Part shown: positions 43,282 through 52,532 of the stretch, in pieces
Layout: every line of letters starts with the position of its first letter
Position numbering within the stretch: the first letter of the stretch is position 1
NCBI RefSeq assembly: GCF_030053345.1
Contig: NZ_JASGBP010000001.1
Coordinates: forward strand, 372,001-436,000
Reading direction: 5' to 3'
Length of the DNA: 64,000 nucleotides
From: Flavobacterium sedimenticola
GTDB taxonomy: Bacteria > Bacteroidota > Bacteroidia > Flavobacteriales > Flavobacteriaceae
Made by a program: the position numbers and the translations under genes
Notes under the pieces: model-generated
What the model was told of the DNA's origin: nothing
The model's input: only the letters and a program-made list of their open reading frames with translations
Databases searched by the model: none

Positions 43282-44745
43282 TTGAGTTTATATAAAAATC
43301 TTTTCAAGCAAACACTCATCTATGGTTTGGCCACGGTGTTGCCAAGGATGATTAGTTTTCTGTTGAATCCGTTGTATGTAGATCGGTTACCCAAACAAGA
43401 ATTTGCCGATGTATCGATTATATTTGCCTGGTTGGTGTTTTTTAATGTGGTGTTGTCGTATGGCATGGAAACGGCATTCTTTCGTTTTTTTAATGCCGAA
43501 GACGATAAAAAACGAGTGGTTTCCACCGCAACGGTCTCGTTGTTTTGGAGTTCGTTAGGGTTTCTTTTTCTGGCGCTTATTTTCAGAAACACCTTATCGG
43601 ATTGGTCAAATATCAAAGTCGAATACGTCACCTATACGATTTGGATATTGGTCCTAGACGCCTTGGTTATTATTCCTTTTTCCCGACTCAGAGCCACGCA
43701 AAGACCGATGGTGTATGCCATGATAAAAATCGGGAATGTAGGGTTAAATATGCTGCTCAATTTGTTCTTTTTGTTGCTCTTGCCCCAAATGGCCGAAGTA
43801 GATACCAACGGATTTTTCAGTACCATTTACTATGAAAACTTTCAGGTAGGCTATATCTTTATTGCTAATCTAATCGCCAGCTTGCTAACGTTTCTGGTGC
43901 TTTCTCCCGATTATTTAAAAATCAATTGGAAGTTTGATTTTCCGTTGTGGAAACGCATGATAAGTTATGCATTGCCGGTCTTAGTGGCCGGATTAGCCTT
44001 TGCCGTTAACGAACATTTTGATAAAATTTTATTGGAAAAACTACACGTATCCAAAGCCGATATCGGAGCGTATTCTGCCTGTTACAAAGTAGGGATGTTT
44101 ATGGTATTGTTCCGAACTGCCTATACCTTGGGAATTGAACCATTCTTTTTTAGTCATGCCAGCAACGACAAAGCCCAACAAACGTATGCCACGGTTACTA
44201 AATATTTTGTGATTTTCGGCTCGTTTATTTGTTTGTTCGTCATCGCTTTTACCGATATTTTAAAAATATTTTTGGTGCCGAATCCGAGTTATTGGGATGC
44301 CGATAAAGTAATTCCGTTAATCGTGTTGGCCAATTTCTTTTTGGGGATTTACACCAACTTATCGGTATGGTATAAAATTATTGACAAGACTAAAATCGGC
44401 GCTTATATTTCCATTGTGGGAGCTATAGTCACCTTAGCATTGAATTTTATATTGATTCCCCAAATCGGGTACTACGGTTCCGCCATCGCTACCATTGCAG
44501 CGTATGGCAGTATGATGATTATTTCCTATCAAATGGGACAAAAACAATATCCGATACCGTACGATATGAATCGAATTTTAGGATATTTGGGATTGTGCAT
44601 CTTGTTTTCGGGTATTTCTTTTTACATCCCGTTTGTCAGAGAAAGTTATCTTACCAAAATTAGTTTAGTTGTCTTGTTTTTGTATTTCATTTATCACAAC
44701 GAAAATGAAACATTGACCCGCATTATTAAAAGAAAATCAAATTAA
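43282..44745 (+). CDS. Polysaccharide flippase/lipopolysaccharide biosynthesis membrane protein
   Basis: This 487-residue polytopic protein has about 14 predicted helices and belongs to the MATE-like Wzx/MurJ-type superfamily. The N-terminal [22 protein letters not shown] segment and the [14 protein letters not shown] loop at about 249 are typical. It starts at TTG 43282, directly before the canonical N-terminus. It lies outside the main glycan locus and next to dut and a nucleotidyltransferase, so it may serve a different lipid-linked glycan. Confidence 0.87.
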   Translation: MSLYKNLFKQTLIYGLATVLPRMISFLLNPLYVDRLPKQEFADVSIIFAWLVFFNVVLSYGMETAFFRFFNAEDDKKRVVSTATVSLFWSSLGFLFLALIFRNTLSDWSNIKVEYVTYTIWILVLDALVIIPFSRLRATQRPMVYAMIKIGNVGLNMLLNLFFLLLLPQMAEVDTNGFFSTIYYENFQVGYIFIANLIASLLTFLVLSPDYLKINWKFDFPLWKRMISYALPVLVAGLAFAVNEHFDKILLEKLHVSKADIGAYSACYKVGMFMVLFRTAYTLGIEPFFFSHASNDKAQQTYATVTKYFVIFGSFICLFVIAFTDILKIFLVPNPSYWDADKVIPLIVLANFFLGIYTNLSVWYKIIDKTKIGAYISIVGAIVTLALNFILIPQIGYYGSAIATIAAYGSMMIISYQMGQKQYPIPYDMNRILGYLGLCILFSGISFYIPFVRESYLTKISLVVLFLYFIYHNENETLTRIIKRKSN

Positions 44746-44746
44746 A

Positions 44747-45181
44747 ATGACCATTAAAATCATCAACAAATCGCAACACGATTTGCCCAATTATGAAACT
44801 ATAGCATCCGCCGGGATGGACTTGCGAGCCAATCTATCCGAGCCGATAGTGCTGAAACCTTTAGAGCGTTGTATTGTAAAAACAGGGTTGTTTATCGAAT
44901 TGCCCATCGGGTATGAAGCGCAAGTGCGACCGCGTAGTGGTTTAGCTGCTAAAAAAGGAATCACGGTATTAAATTCACCGGGTACGGTTGATGCCGATTA
45001 TCGTGGGGAAATCGGTGTGATTTTAGTAAATTTATCCGCGGAAGATTTTACCATTGAAAATGGTGAACGAATTGCGCAAATGGTTATCGCCAAACACGAA
45101 AGAGCCGAATGGATCGAGGTGGAAGCACTTTCTGAAACATCCCGCGGAGCCGGTGGTTTCGGCAGTACCGGAGTTAAATAA
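44747..45181 (+). CDS. dut: dUTP diphosphatase
   Basis: Dut hydrolyses dUTP to dUMP, keeping uracil out of DNA and feeding thymidylate synthesis. All five motifs of the trimeric enzyme are present in its 144 residues: SAGMDLRA (22-29), [12 protein letters not shown] (about 64), [13 protein letters not shown] (about 81), NGERIAQMV (about 105) and [10 protein letters not shown] at the C-terminus. It begins one base after the flippase stop. A GC-rich repeat element follows it. Confidence 0.97.
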   Translation: MTIKIINKSQHDLPNYETIASAGMDLRANLSEPIVLKPLERCIVKTGLFIELPIGYEAQVRPRSGLAAKKGITVLNSPGTVDADYRGEIGVILVNLSAEDFTIENGERIAQMVIAKHERAEWIEVEALSETSRGAGGFGSTGVK

Positions 45182-45183
45182 AG

Positions 45184-45282
45184 CCCCCTAACCCCCGAAG
45201 GGGGAATTTAGGATAAATATTAACATTGAAACCTATGACTCTCCGATAGGTTTACCCCTCCTTCCGAGGGGACAGGGGAGGC
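45184..45282. repeat. GC-rich palindromic intergenic repeat
   Basis: Three inverted repeats fill the gap between dut and the nucleotidyltransferase. They are CCCCC/GGGGG around 45192-45204, an exact 8-base stem AAACCTAT/ATAGGTTT (45229-45236 with 45246-45253), and CCCCTC/GAGGGG (45255-45260 with 45266-45271). The composition differs strongly from the surrounding genes. It looks like a REP-type element of the kind scattered in Bacteroidetes genomes. Confidence 0.7.
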
Positions 45283-45286
45283 CGAT

Positions 45287-46297
45287 ATGAAAATAATAGT
45301 TCCCATGGCCGGTCGTGGCTCACGACTTCGCCCTCATACCTTAACCATTCCAAAACCGTTAATTCCCATAGCCGGAAAACCCATCGTGCACCGATTGGTA
45401 GAAGATATTGCCGGCGTTTTGAATCAGCCCATAGACGAAGTCGCTTTTGTAATTCACGAAAGTTTCGGCAAAAAAGTAGAAGAAGATTTGTTGGCCATCG
45501 CCCATAAATTAGGCGCTCGCGGCACCATTTACTACCAAAACGAAGCCTTAGGAACCGGTCACGCCATTATGTGTGCTAAAGAATCGTTATCGGGTCCGGC
45601 AGTGATTGCCTACGCCGATACCTTAATCCGAGCTGATTTTGATTTGGATACCACTGCCGACAGTGTTATTTGGGTGAAACAGGTTGATAAACCCGAAGCC
45701 TTTGGGGTAATTAACCTAAATGACAACAACGAAATTGTAGAATTGGTAGAGAAACCTAAGGAGTTTGTTTCCGATTTAGCGGTTATCGGAATTTATTATT
45801 TTAAGGATATCGCCATTTTGAAAAACGAATTGCAATCGGTTTTGGATAACAATATCGTTCACGGGGGTGAATACCAAATTAATGACGGAATCAAACAGAT
45901 GATGGCAAAAGGCATGAAATTTGTGCCCGGGAAAGTAGACGAGTGGATGGACTGCGGAAACAAAGAGGTTACCGTTGAAACCAATTCAAGAATGCTTGGA
46001 TTTTTACACAATGACGGTGAAAACTTGGTGTCAGATACCCTGAGACTTGAGAACAGCACCATTATTCCGCCGTGTTTTATAGACGAGGATGTGGCTATTA
46101 TCAATTCGATTATCGGTCCCAATGTTTCTTTAGGAAAAGGGACTCATGTTACCAATTGTAAAATTCAAAACAGCTTGATCCAAACCCATACCCATCTTAA
46201 AAACGCCAAATTAGATAACGCTATGATTGGCAATCATGTTGTTTTTGACGGCGATTTCAAGAGTGTAAGCATCGGCGATTACTCGGTTTTAGAATAA
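45287..46297 (+). CDS. Sugar-nucleotide (sugar-1-phosphate) nucleotidyltransferase
   Basis: This 336-residue protein has the nucleotidyltransferase fold (GRGSRLRPHT at residues 8-17, KPLIPIAGKPI at about 24-34, a D-containing AYADTLIRAD metal site near 107). A left-handed beta-helix follows at about 255-336. Similar two-domain proteins make activated sugars such as dTDP- or UDP-glucose. The substrate is not clear, because motifs of GalU, GlmU and RfbA are only partly kept. It precedes a TPR and a DUF4292 gene on the same strand. Confidence 0.88.
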   Translation: MKIIVPMAGRGSRLRPHTLTIPKPLIPIAGKPIVHRLVEDIAGVLNQPIDEVAFVIHESFGKKVEEDLLAIAHKLGARGTIYYQNEALGTGHAIMCAKESLSGPAVIAYADTLIRADFDLDTTADSVIWVKQVDKPEAFGVINLNDNNEIVELVEKPKEFVSDLAVIGIYYFKDIAILKNELQSVLDNNIVHGGEYQINDGIKQMMAKGMKFVPGKVDEWMDCGNKEVTVETNSRMLGFLHNDGENLVSDTLRLENSTIIPPCFIDEDVAIINSIIGPNVSLGKGTHVTNCKIQNSLIQTHTHLKNAKLDNAMIGNHVVFDGDFKSVSIGDYSVLE

Positions 46298-46302
46298 TAA
46301 AT

Positions 46303-47655
46303 ATGAAACGGATACGAAACCTTATCTTATTACTACTCGGAACGGCATGTTTTCCGATAACCTTATTGGCTCAAGAAGAGCCCAATAATGTAGTGGTTAT
46401 GGATGATGGTTTTCAAGATCATTTTTACGAAGCGCTCAAACAAAAAAGTATTGAGAACTATGATAAAGCCATAGAGTCGTTGGAAAAATGTCAAAAAATT
46501 CAACCCGAAAATCCGGTAGTGTATTTTGAATTCGGCAAGAATTATTTGGCGCAAAAAAAATACAAAGACGCTTACGACAACTTCGAGAAGGTAACCCAAA
46601 TGGATCCCAATAACCGTTGGGCTTGGGTTGGCATGTATGATGTGTGTTACGATACGCACGATTACAATCAGGCCATAGTGATTGTGCAGAAACTAATCGA
46701 GTTTAAAGAAGATTACAAAGAAGATTTGACTTCTTTGTACATGAATACCCAACAGTTTGATAAAGCGCTGGAACTCATTAACGAGCTCAACGAAAAGTTC
46801 GGGAAGTCAGATAAGCGCGAATTGTACAAAGCCGATATTCTGAAAGACGCTCGTTTTCAATCGGCCGAAAAAAACCATTTGTTGGAACAAATCAAAAAGT
46901 TTCCCAAAGAGGAATCCAATTACATCAGCTTGATTTACCTGTACTCGCAAAGCAATCAGGAAGAGAAGGCTATGGAAGTAGCAAAAAAATTAGAGAAAGA
47001 AATCCCGACGTCCGATTGGGCTCAAGTCAGTTTATTCAAATTTCACTTGAATAATAACGATGGGGATAATGCCGTAAAAGCGATGAACTTGGTGTTACCG
47101 AGTGCAAAAATAGATGCTAAAATCAAACACAGAATACTCAATGAGTTTTTAATTTTCACCAAAAACAACCCGAAATACGAACCCGATTTAGACAAAGCCA
47201 TTGGCTATTTCGATCAAGACAAAGACGTCAAAGTCGCCAAGGAAATCGGTAAATTTTATTATTCCAAAGCCAATTGGAACAAAGCGGTCAAATATCTTGA
47301 GATGCATCTTAAAAACAATTCTGAAGATGTAGAAGCCCAGCAATTGCTACTTCAGGCCCATACCGAGACGATGCAATTTCCGATACTGATTCAAAAAGCA
47401 GAAGCACTGATTCAATTGTACCCAACGCAGCCGCAATTTTATTATTATGCCGGCTTAGGATACAATCAAACCGGGAATTTTAAAAAAGCAGCGTCAGTTT
47501 TAGAGAATGGTGTGGATTTTGTTATCGATGATGTGGCTTTGGAAATTAATTTTAACATCCAATTGGGCGAAGCGTACAATGGTTTAGGCGATGGCAAAAA
47601 GAAAGAAAAATATTTTACCAAAGCCAACGATTTGATTACTAAACAAAAGAAATAA
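46303..47655 (+). CDS. Secreted tetratricopeptide-repeat protein
   Basis: This 450-residue protein starts with a signal peptide (to about residue 23, LLAQ). Tandem TPR helices follow, for instance EALKQKSIENYDKAIESLEK, then NPVVYFEFGKNYLAQKKYKDA. A second block covers about residues 300-440. TPR arrays bind proteins; this one probably acts in the periplasm or on the outer membrane. It is tightly coupled to the DUF4292 lipoprotein gene downstream (one-base overlap), so the two may work together in outer-membrane biogenesis. Confidence 0.88.
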   Translation: MKRIRNLILLLLGTACFPITLLAQEEPNNVVVMDDGFQDHFYEALKQKSIENYDKAIESLEKCQKIQPENPVVYFEFGKNYLAQKKYKDAYDNFEKVTQMDPNNRWAWVGMYDVCYDTHDYNQAIVIVQKLIEFKEDYKEDLTSLYMNTQQFDKALELINELNEKFGKSDKRELYKADILKDARFQSAEKNHLLEQIKKFPKEESNYISLIYLYSQSNQEEKAMEVAKKLEKEIPTSDWAQVSLFKFHLNNNDGDNAVKAMNLVLPSAKIDAKIKHRILNEFLIFTKNNPKYEPDLDKAIGYFDQDKDVKVAKEIGKFYYSKANWNKAVKYLEMHLKNNSEDVEAQQLLLQAHTETMQFPILIQKAEALIQLYPTQPQFYYYAGLGYNQTGNFKKAASVLENGVDFVIDDVALEINFNIQLGEAYNGLGDGKKKEKYFTKANDLITKQKK

Positions 47656-48437
47656 TGAAGCATTGGCACCTCATACTATTGGTTGTTTTTTTGGGTTCCT
47701 GTAAATCCAAAGCGGTTTTGGCAGATGCCAAAGCCGTTCCGTCTGTTTCTGATACTACGGTGGTCAGTACACAAAAAGTTATCGAAAGCCATTACAGCAA
47801 TAAAACCGATTTTTCCACGTTATACATTCGATCGAGTGCCAAATATCGCGATGACAAACAGTCTCAGAATGTTTCGGCTGAAATCAGAATTAAGAACGGA
47901 GAAAAAATTTTAGTAAGCATCCGCTTTTTGGGAATCACTATGGCCAAAGCGTTAATCACGCCCAAAGAAGTGAAGTATTACGAAAAGATAAACGGAACGT
48001 ACTTTGAAGGCGACTATGCCTCATTAAGCGAATGGTTGGGTACTGATTTGGATTTTGATAAGATTCAAAACATGTTGGTCGGTCAGCCGATAGACGATCT
48101 AACCCAACAGCAATACATCGCCGAGAGAGCCGATACGTTTTACAAGTTGAATGCTGTTGACAAAAACACGGAAAAATCATTCTTTTTTGAGCCCAAAAAC
48201 TATCGGTTAAAAAAACAGGAAATCGTGCAAACCGAAAAGGAAAGAGCATTTACAGTGCGCTATTCGGATTTTCAGAAATTCACGTCAGCGATTTTACCGG
48301 CGGCACTCGAAATAAATGCCATGCAGAAAAAAGGAAAAACAGAGATATCCATCGATTACAATTCGGTTTCGTTTAATGAAGACCTGTCTTTTCCCTACAG
48401 TGTTCCCGACGGATACGACCGAATTTTTATAAATTAG
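47655..48437 (+). CDS. DUF4292 family lipoprotein
   Basis: This 260-residue lipoprotein has lipobox LGSC with Cys16 and a mostly beta-strand mature domain matching DUF4292. Typical segments are ISSxRFLGITMAKALIT near residue 92 and a long strand near 125. The family resembles LolA/LolB-type lipid-handling folds, so a role in outer-membrane lipoprotein or lipid transport is a possibility, not shown. It overlaps the TPR gene by one base. The EnvC-like gene follows 20 bases later. Confidence 0.85.
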   Translation: MKHWHLILLVVFLGSCKSKAVLADAKAVPSVSDTTVVSTQKVIESHYSNKTDFSTLYIRSSAKYRDDKQSQNVSAEIRIKNGEKILVSIRFLGITMAKALITPKEVKYYEKINGTYFEGDYASLSEWLGTDLDFDKIQNMLVGQPIDDLTQQQYIAERADTFYKLNAVDKNTEKSFFFEPKNYRLKKQEIVQTEKERAFTVRYSDFQKFTSAILPAALEINAMQKKGKTEISIDYNSVSFNEDLSFPYSVPDGYDRIFIN

Positions 48438-48457
48438 AATTGCCAAAACAAGCCACT

Positions 48458-49714
48458 ATGTCAAAACTTCTTTACAGCCTTTTATTCTTTTGCTTTGCAT
48501 TACCCTTGTGGAGCCAACCGCCAACACAAGAAGAGTTAGAGCAACGCAAGGCTAAAATCCAACAGGAAATTTTGGAAAAACAAGAGCAACTGAATCAGAT
48601 GAAAACCAAAGAAAAGTCGGTTGTAGGTCAGTTGTTGCTTCAAAAAGAAAAAATCGGACTCAAAGAAAAACTCATACGAACCACCGAAAAACAAACCAAG
48701 TTATTGAGTAATGATATTTACATCAACCAACTTAAAATCAACCAGCTTAATCGCGACTTAGAGCAACTGAGAAAAGATTATGCCGATATGATTTTAAAGT
48801 CGTATAAAAGCCGCTCAGAGCAAAGTCGAGCCATGTTTTTATTGTCTTCTGAAAATTTCCTTCAAGCCTACAAAAGAGCGCAGTATATGAAGCAATATGC
48901 GAGTTACCGAAAAATGCAAGGCGAGGAAATAAAAGGAAAAACGAAGCAATTAGAAGAGTATAACATCAAAATTGGCGCGCAAAAATCAGAGAAAGAAAAA
49001 TTGATTGCCGAAAACGAAAAGGAGAAAAAGGAACTCGAAAAAGAAAAGCAAGAGCAGGAAAAGATTGCCAATCAAATTAAAAGAGATAAAGGAAAAATTG
49101 CCGCCGAGATCAAAAAGAAGCAGGCTGAAACCAAGAAAATAGATGCTCAAATCAAGAAAATGATTCGTGAGTCGATTGCGGCTGCTAACCGAAAAACGGC
49201 AGCGGCAAGTGCCAAGGCTAATCCGAAAATCACGGCAGCGGAAAAGAAAGCCATAGAAACGTCCAGCAGTATCGTATTAACCCCGGAAGGCAAAATTGTA
49301 TCCGATAATTTTAAAGCTAATAGAGGAAGATTGCCGTGGCCTGTAGAGAAAGGAGCCATTAGTTTAGGGTATGGTGATCAGCCGCATCCGGTATTTAAAA
49401 CCTTAACCGTACACAACAGCGGCATTGAAATTTCTACTGAAAACGGTGCTTCAGCCAGAGCGGTATTCTCGGGTGAGGTAACCCAGATACAACAAATTAC
49501 ACCGCTTAAAAAAGCGGTTGTGGTTCGACACGGAGATTTCTTTACGACCTATCAAAACCTGAGTACGGTTAATGTACAAGTGGGCGACAAAGTCAACGCA
49601 AAAGAAACACTGGGTAAAATCAGAACCGATTCCGATGGGCGAACCGTATTGAAGTTTATTGTCATGCAAAACAACACCTTCTTTAATCCAACCACTTGGT
49701 TGTCGGGAAGATGA
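48458..49714 (+). CDS. EnvC-like protein: coiled coil plus degenerate LytM domain
   Basis: This 418-residue exported protein has a signal peptide (to about residue 20, PLWSQP). A long coiled coil follows at about 20-240, highly charged and Lys/Glu/Gln-rich. The C-terminal LytM/M23-like domain lies at about 285-418. The zinc-binding pattern is incomplete: HNSGIEIST carries His and Glu where peptidases have H-x3-D, YQNLS lacks the second His, and LKFIV lacks the final HxH. As for EnvC, it therefore probably activates another peptidoglycan amidase rather than cutting. ATG 48458 is chosen over TTG 48440 because it gives a clean signal peptide. Confidence 0.88.
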   Translation: MSKLLYSLLFFCFALPLWSQPPTQEELEQRKAKIQQEILEKQEQLNQMKTKEKSVVGQLLLQKEKIGLKEKLIRTTEKQTKLLSNDIYINQLKINQLNRDLEQLRKDYADMILKSYKSRSEQSRAMFLLSSENFLQAYKRAQYMKQYASYRKMQGEEIKGKTKQLEEYNIKIGAQKSEKEKLIAENEKEKKELEKEKQEQEKIANQIKRDKGKIAAEIKKKQAETKKIDAQIKKMIRESIAAANRKTAAASAKANPKITAAEKKAIETSSSIVLTPEGKIVSDNFKANRGRLPWPVEKGAISLGYGDQPHPVFKTLTVHNSGIEISTENGASARAVFSGEVTQIQQITPLKKAVVVRHGDFFTTYQNLSTVNVQVGDKVNAKETLGKIRTDSDGRTVLKFIVMQNNTFFNPTTWLSGR

Positions 49715-49716
49715 TT

Positions 49717-49746
49717 AAAAAAGCCTTGATTTATCAAGGCTTTTTT
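49717..49746. terminator. Bidirectional terminator between convergent genes
   Basis: A perfect stem with A/T-rich ends (49717-49729 with 49734-49746) lies between the EnvC-like gene and the convergent thioesterase gene. The A-tract on one side and T-tract on the other let it work on both strands. Confidence 0.88.
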
Positions 49747-49761
49747 AGTATTTATTCTGTA

Positions 49762-50292
49762 CTACACAAACAATGCTTTTAATTCGGTGGCGTCGTGCGG
49801 ATTCATTTTTCCGGCCAAAACCAAACTCAACTGTTTTCGTCGTAAAGCCGCATCATAACGCTGTTTTTCGAGTTCTGTTTGAGGTTCAATCGGCGGCACA
49901 GTGACCGGATTTCCCGTTTCATCTACGGCTACAAAAGTATAGATGGCTTCGTTGGCTTTGGTTCGGCTTCCCGATTCGCGGTCTTCAATCCAAACATCCA
50001 AAAATATTTCCATCGAAGAATTAAAGGCGCGCGATACTTTAGCTTCTACCGTAACCACACTACCTAACGGAATAGCACGGTTAAAAGCCACGTGATTTAC
50101 CGAAGCCGTTACCGTGATTCGACGCGAATGACGACGGGCAGCAATACTGGCCGCACGATCCATACGGGCCAACAATTCGCCGCCAAAAAGATTATTCAAA
50201 GGATTGGTCTCGCTGGGCAAAACCAAATCGGTTAAGACCGTTAATGATTCTGAAGGATGTTTTGGAGTCATAGCGTTTTTTTTATGAGACAA
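49762..50292 (-). CDS. Acyl-CoA thioesterase (hotdog fold)
   Basis: This 176-residue protein is a cytosolic acyl-CoA hydrolase of the YciA/CTH type. The hotdog motif NPLNNLFGGELLARMDRAASIAARRHS (spanning about residues 33-59) includes the catalytic Asp in MDRAA. It is followed by the beta strands VNHVAFNRAIPLGSVV and the ESGSRTKANEAIYTFVAVD region. It releases fatty acids or other acids from CoA. The promoter-like box lies 25 bases upstream. No operon partner is apparent. Confidence 0.9.
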   Translation of the reverse strand: MSHKKNAMTPKHPSESLTVLTDLVLPSETNPLNNLFGGELLARMDRAASIAARRHSRRITVTASVNHVAFNRAIPLGSVVTVEAKVSRAFNSSMEIFLDVWIEDRESGSRTKANEAIYTFVAVDETGNPVTVPPIEPQTELEKQRYDAALRRKQLSLVLAGKMNPHDATELKALFV

Positions 50293-50316
50293 ATTGTTAT
50301 CTCAAGATCACGGTTG

Positions 50317-50324
50317 CAAAGGTA
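50317..50324 (-). promoter_or_regulatory. Putative -7 box of the thioesterase gene
   Basis: Reading the minus strand, TACCTTTG fits TAnnTTTG and lies 24 bases before ATG 50292. No -33 TTG is visible at the right distance. Confidence 0.45.
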
Positions 50325-50342
50325 ATTACTGAAAATAAAAAA

Positions 50343-50358
50343 TCCCGGATTTCCGGGA
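50343..50358 (-). terminator. Terminator of the SPOR-domain gene
   Basis: A 6-base GC-rich stem (50343-50348 with 50353-50358) lies six bases beyond the stop at 50364. On the minus strand a T-rich tract (50342-50335) follows. It is an intrinsic terminator by appearance. Confidence 0.75.
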
Positions 50359-50363
50359 CTTTT

Positions 50364-51308
50364 TTATAATTCTTCGATGAGTAACCAAGCATCTTTATTG
50401 TCGAGCTTCTTAATGTCTTTTAGGGTATTTTGTGCGTCGGCATAAGAGGTAAAACTGCCGTACAATACCGGAAACAATCCGTGCTTATTGGCCGGTAATC
50501 GTTTGGCTTTGAAGCCTAATTTCAGCAATGATTCATAAGCGTTTTGTGCATTGCTTTCTATTCTGAAAACACCGGCCACCACATGATACGGCTGTTTTTC
50601 ATTAGCAACGGTAAGGGTAACACTCGGCAACGGATTTTCGATAAAAAAGGTGGCTTCCTGTATTTTTTGATTCACTTTTTGCTGCACTTTGGTTTGTACC
50701 ATTAGCGTTTGCTGAGCAACGTCTTGCAGGTAATTGTCATACAATTTATAACCAACAGCGCCCAACACACCCAAGGAAATCGCAAAAACGGCAGCGTATT
50801 TTAAAACACTGAAGTTCTTTCTTCGCTCCGGAGTAATAGCAATGGGTGCTTTTTCTTCCAATTGGGTTACTTCTTGTTTGTATTCTTCCCGTTTTACGGA
50901 TGGGGATACAAAAGCACTCAATCCGAAAGATTCTTTTAAATAATTGATTTGATCGGCCGGAACAAAAACCAAATTACGTTCGGCATTCAAGGTAAACTCT
51001 CCGATATTTTTGATGGAAATACGACCTATTTCCTGAATCTTAGCTTTCCAATCGGCCACCTCGTTCTGAATCACATTGACGGCTGCTTCGTAGGCTATTT
51101 TTTCAGTTTGTGCCAAATGATTGGCCAATAATCCGTCATTATTTTTGATAAAAGGATTAAAAGAAATCAATTTTTTCGGCGGATAAAAAGAATGGGAACT
51201 TTCATCCAATTGTGCCGACTGGAATTCGGTCAAAAAGGCACCAAACCCCGGGACGGTAACACATTGATAGCGATATAATAATTGGGAAATGTAAGCTTCA
51301 ATCTTCAT
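50364..51308 (-). CDS. SPOR-domain protein with HU/CCDC81-like N-terminus
   Basis: This 314-residue protein has an N-terminal HU/IHF-like pair (about residues 3-125; VTVPGFGAFLTEF and ISIKNIGEFTLN) of the CCDC81-like type. A single transmembrane helix follows at about 169-187, then a periplasmic linker. The C-terminal SPOR domain covers about 238-314 and binds denuded peptidoglycan glycan strands, often at division sites. The HU-like domain would face the cytoplasm, so the protein could join nucleoid or cytoplasmic partners to the septum. That is an inference. The start is ATG 51308 with a promoter box only six bases away. Confidence 0.88.
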   Translation of the reverse strand: MKIEAYISQLLYRYQCVTVPGFGAFLTEFQSAQLDESSHSFYPPKKLISFNPFIKNNDGLLANHLAQTEKIAYEAAVNVIQNEVADWKAKIQEIGRISIKNIGEFTLNAERNLVFVPADQINYLKESFGLSAFVSPSVKREEYKQEVTQLEEKAPIAITPERRKNFSVLKYAAVFAISLGVLGAVGYKLYDNYLQDVAQQTLMVQTKVQQKVNQKIQEATFFIENPLPSVTLTVANEKQPYHVVAGVFRIESNAQNAYESLLKLGFKAKRLPANKHGLFPVLYGSFTSYADAQNTLKDIKKLDNKDAWLLIEEL

Positions 51309-51313
51309 GTCAA

Positions 51314-51342
51314 CAAATTTAGAGAAACAATAGAAGTATCAA
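51314..51342 (-). promoter_or_regulatory. Promoter of the SPOR-domain gene, near-leaderless
   Basis: On the minus strand TTG (51342-51340), an 18-base spacer and TAAATTTG (51321-51314) fit the flavobacterial consensus. The -7 box ends five bases before the ATG at 51308, so the transcript should have almost no leader. Confidence 0.55.
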
Positions 51343-51386
51343 AAAATTATTCACAATTTTTATTAACAATCGAAATCAAAAATAAT

Positions 51387-51394
51387 TATTTTTG
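51387..51394 (+). promoter_or_regulatory. Putative -7 box of dprA
   Basis: TATTTTTG fits TAnnTTTG and lies 15 bases before ATG 51410. No TTG at the expected -33 distance is visible. Confidence 0.4.
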
Positions 51395-51409
51395 TAGTAA
51401 TTTATTGAT

Positions 51410-52513
51410 ATGAATGACACCGAACTTTTAGCGCTTTTAGCCCTGTTGCAAATTGACGGAGTGGGTGATATTGTGGCCAAAAAGCTGCTACAACACTGTG
51501 GTTCAGCAGAGTTGGTTTTTAAGGCACATCCCAAGCAACTCAAGGCGATTGACGGAGTAGGCGAAGTCTTGGTGAGAAATCTGAAATCGAAAATTGCCTT
51601 TGAAAAAGCGGAAGCAGAGTTGCGCTTTATTACCGATGAAAAGATTGCCGTGTTGTACTATCAAAACGATAACTACCCTAATCGGTTAAAACATTGTGCC
51701 GATGGTCCGATTTTGCTTTTTGCTTCCGGGAATTTTGACTTTTCCAATAACCCAGTCATCAGTATCGTAGGAACGCGGCAAATTACGACGAACGGAACCG
51801 TTTTTTGTAAAAAACTAATTGAAGATTTAGCGGTTTTTAATCCGGTTATCGTGAGCGGATTTGCCTATGGCGTCGATATAGTTGCGCATCAGACGGCGAT
51901 GGATTGCGGAGTGCAAACCATAGGCGTTTTGGCGCACGGGCTCAATCAAGTATACCCGAAAACGCATAAAAAATATTGGGCTAAGATGGAACAAAACGGT
52001 GGTTTTTTGACCGAGTTTTGGAGTCATTCCAATCCCGATAAAGAAAATTTTGTCAAAAGAAATCGCATTGTAGCCGGGATGAGTGAAGCAACTATAGTGA
52101 TTGAGAGCGCCGAGAAAGGCGGTTCTTTAATTACGGCTGCCATGGCCAACGACTACAATCGGGATGTGTTTGCAGTTCCCGGAAGAACAACCGATAAGTA
52201 CAGTCAGGGATGTAATACACTAATCAAAACGCAACGCGCGGCACTGATTACTTCGGCCGCCGATGTGGTGTACGGGCTGAATTGGGAATTGAAATCGGCC
52301 ACCACGAAATCGGTTCAAAAACAACTTTTTGTAACGCTTGAGACAGAAGAACAAAAAATGTACGACTACCTCCAAATTAACGGTAAACAATTACTCGACA
52401 GTTTAGCGCTGGCCTGTGACTTTCCGATTTTCAAAACCGCTTCCATTCTTTTAAATATGGAATTAAAAGGTGTCGTCAGACCGTTACCCGGGAAATGGTT
52501 TGAAGCGATTTGA
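51410..52513 (+). CDS. dprA: DNA processing protein DprA
   Basis: DprA loads RecA on incoming single-stranded DNA during natural transformation. The 367-residue protein has an N-terminal helix-hairpin-helix region (ALLALLQIDGVGDIVAKKLL). The Rossmann-like central domain includes SIVGTRQITTNG near 116, SGFAYGVDIVAHQ near 146 and VLAHGLNQVYPKTHK near 172. A winged-helix DML1-like C-terminus completes it. The protein is full-length and intact. recA itself lies 5 kb downstream. Confidence 0.95.
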   Translation: MNDTELLALLALLQIDGVGDIVAKKLLQHCGSAELVFKAHPKQLKAIDGVGEVLVRNLKSKIAFEKAEAELRFITDEKIAVLYYQNDNYPNRLKHCADGPILLFASGNFDFSNNPVISIVGTRQITTNGTVFCKKLIEDLAVFNPVIVSGFAYGVDIVAHQTAMDCGVQTIGVLAHGLNQVYPKTHKKYWAKMEQNGGFLTEFWSHSNPDKENFVKRNRIVAGMSEATIVIESAEKGGSLITAAMANDYNRDVFAVPGRTTDKYSQGCNTLIKTQRAALITSAADVVYGLNWELKSATTKSVQKQLFVTLETEEQKMYDYLQINGKQLLDSLALACDFPIFKTASILLNMELKGVVRPLPGKWFEAI

Positions 52514-52532
52514 GTAAAAGAATAAAGGCTGA

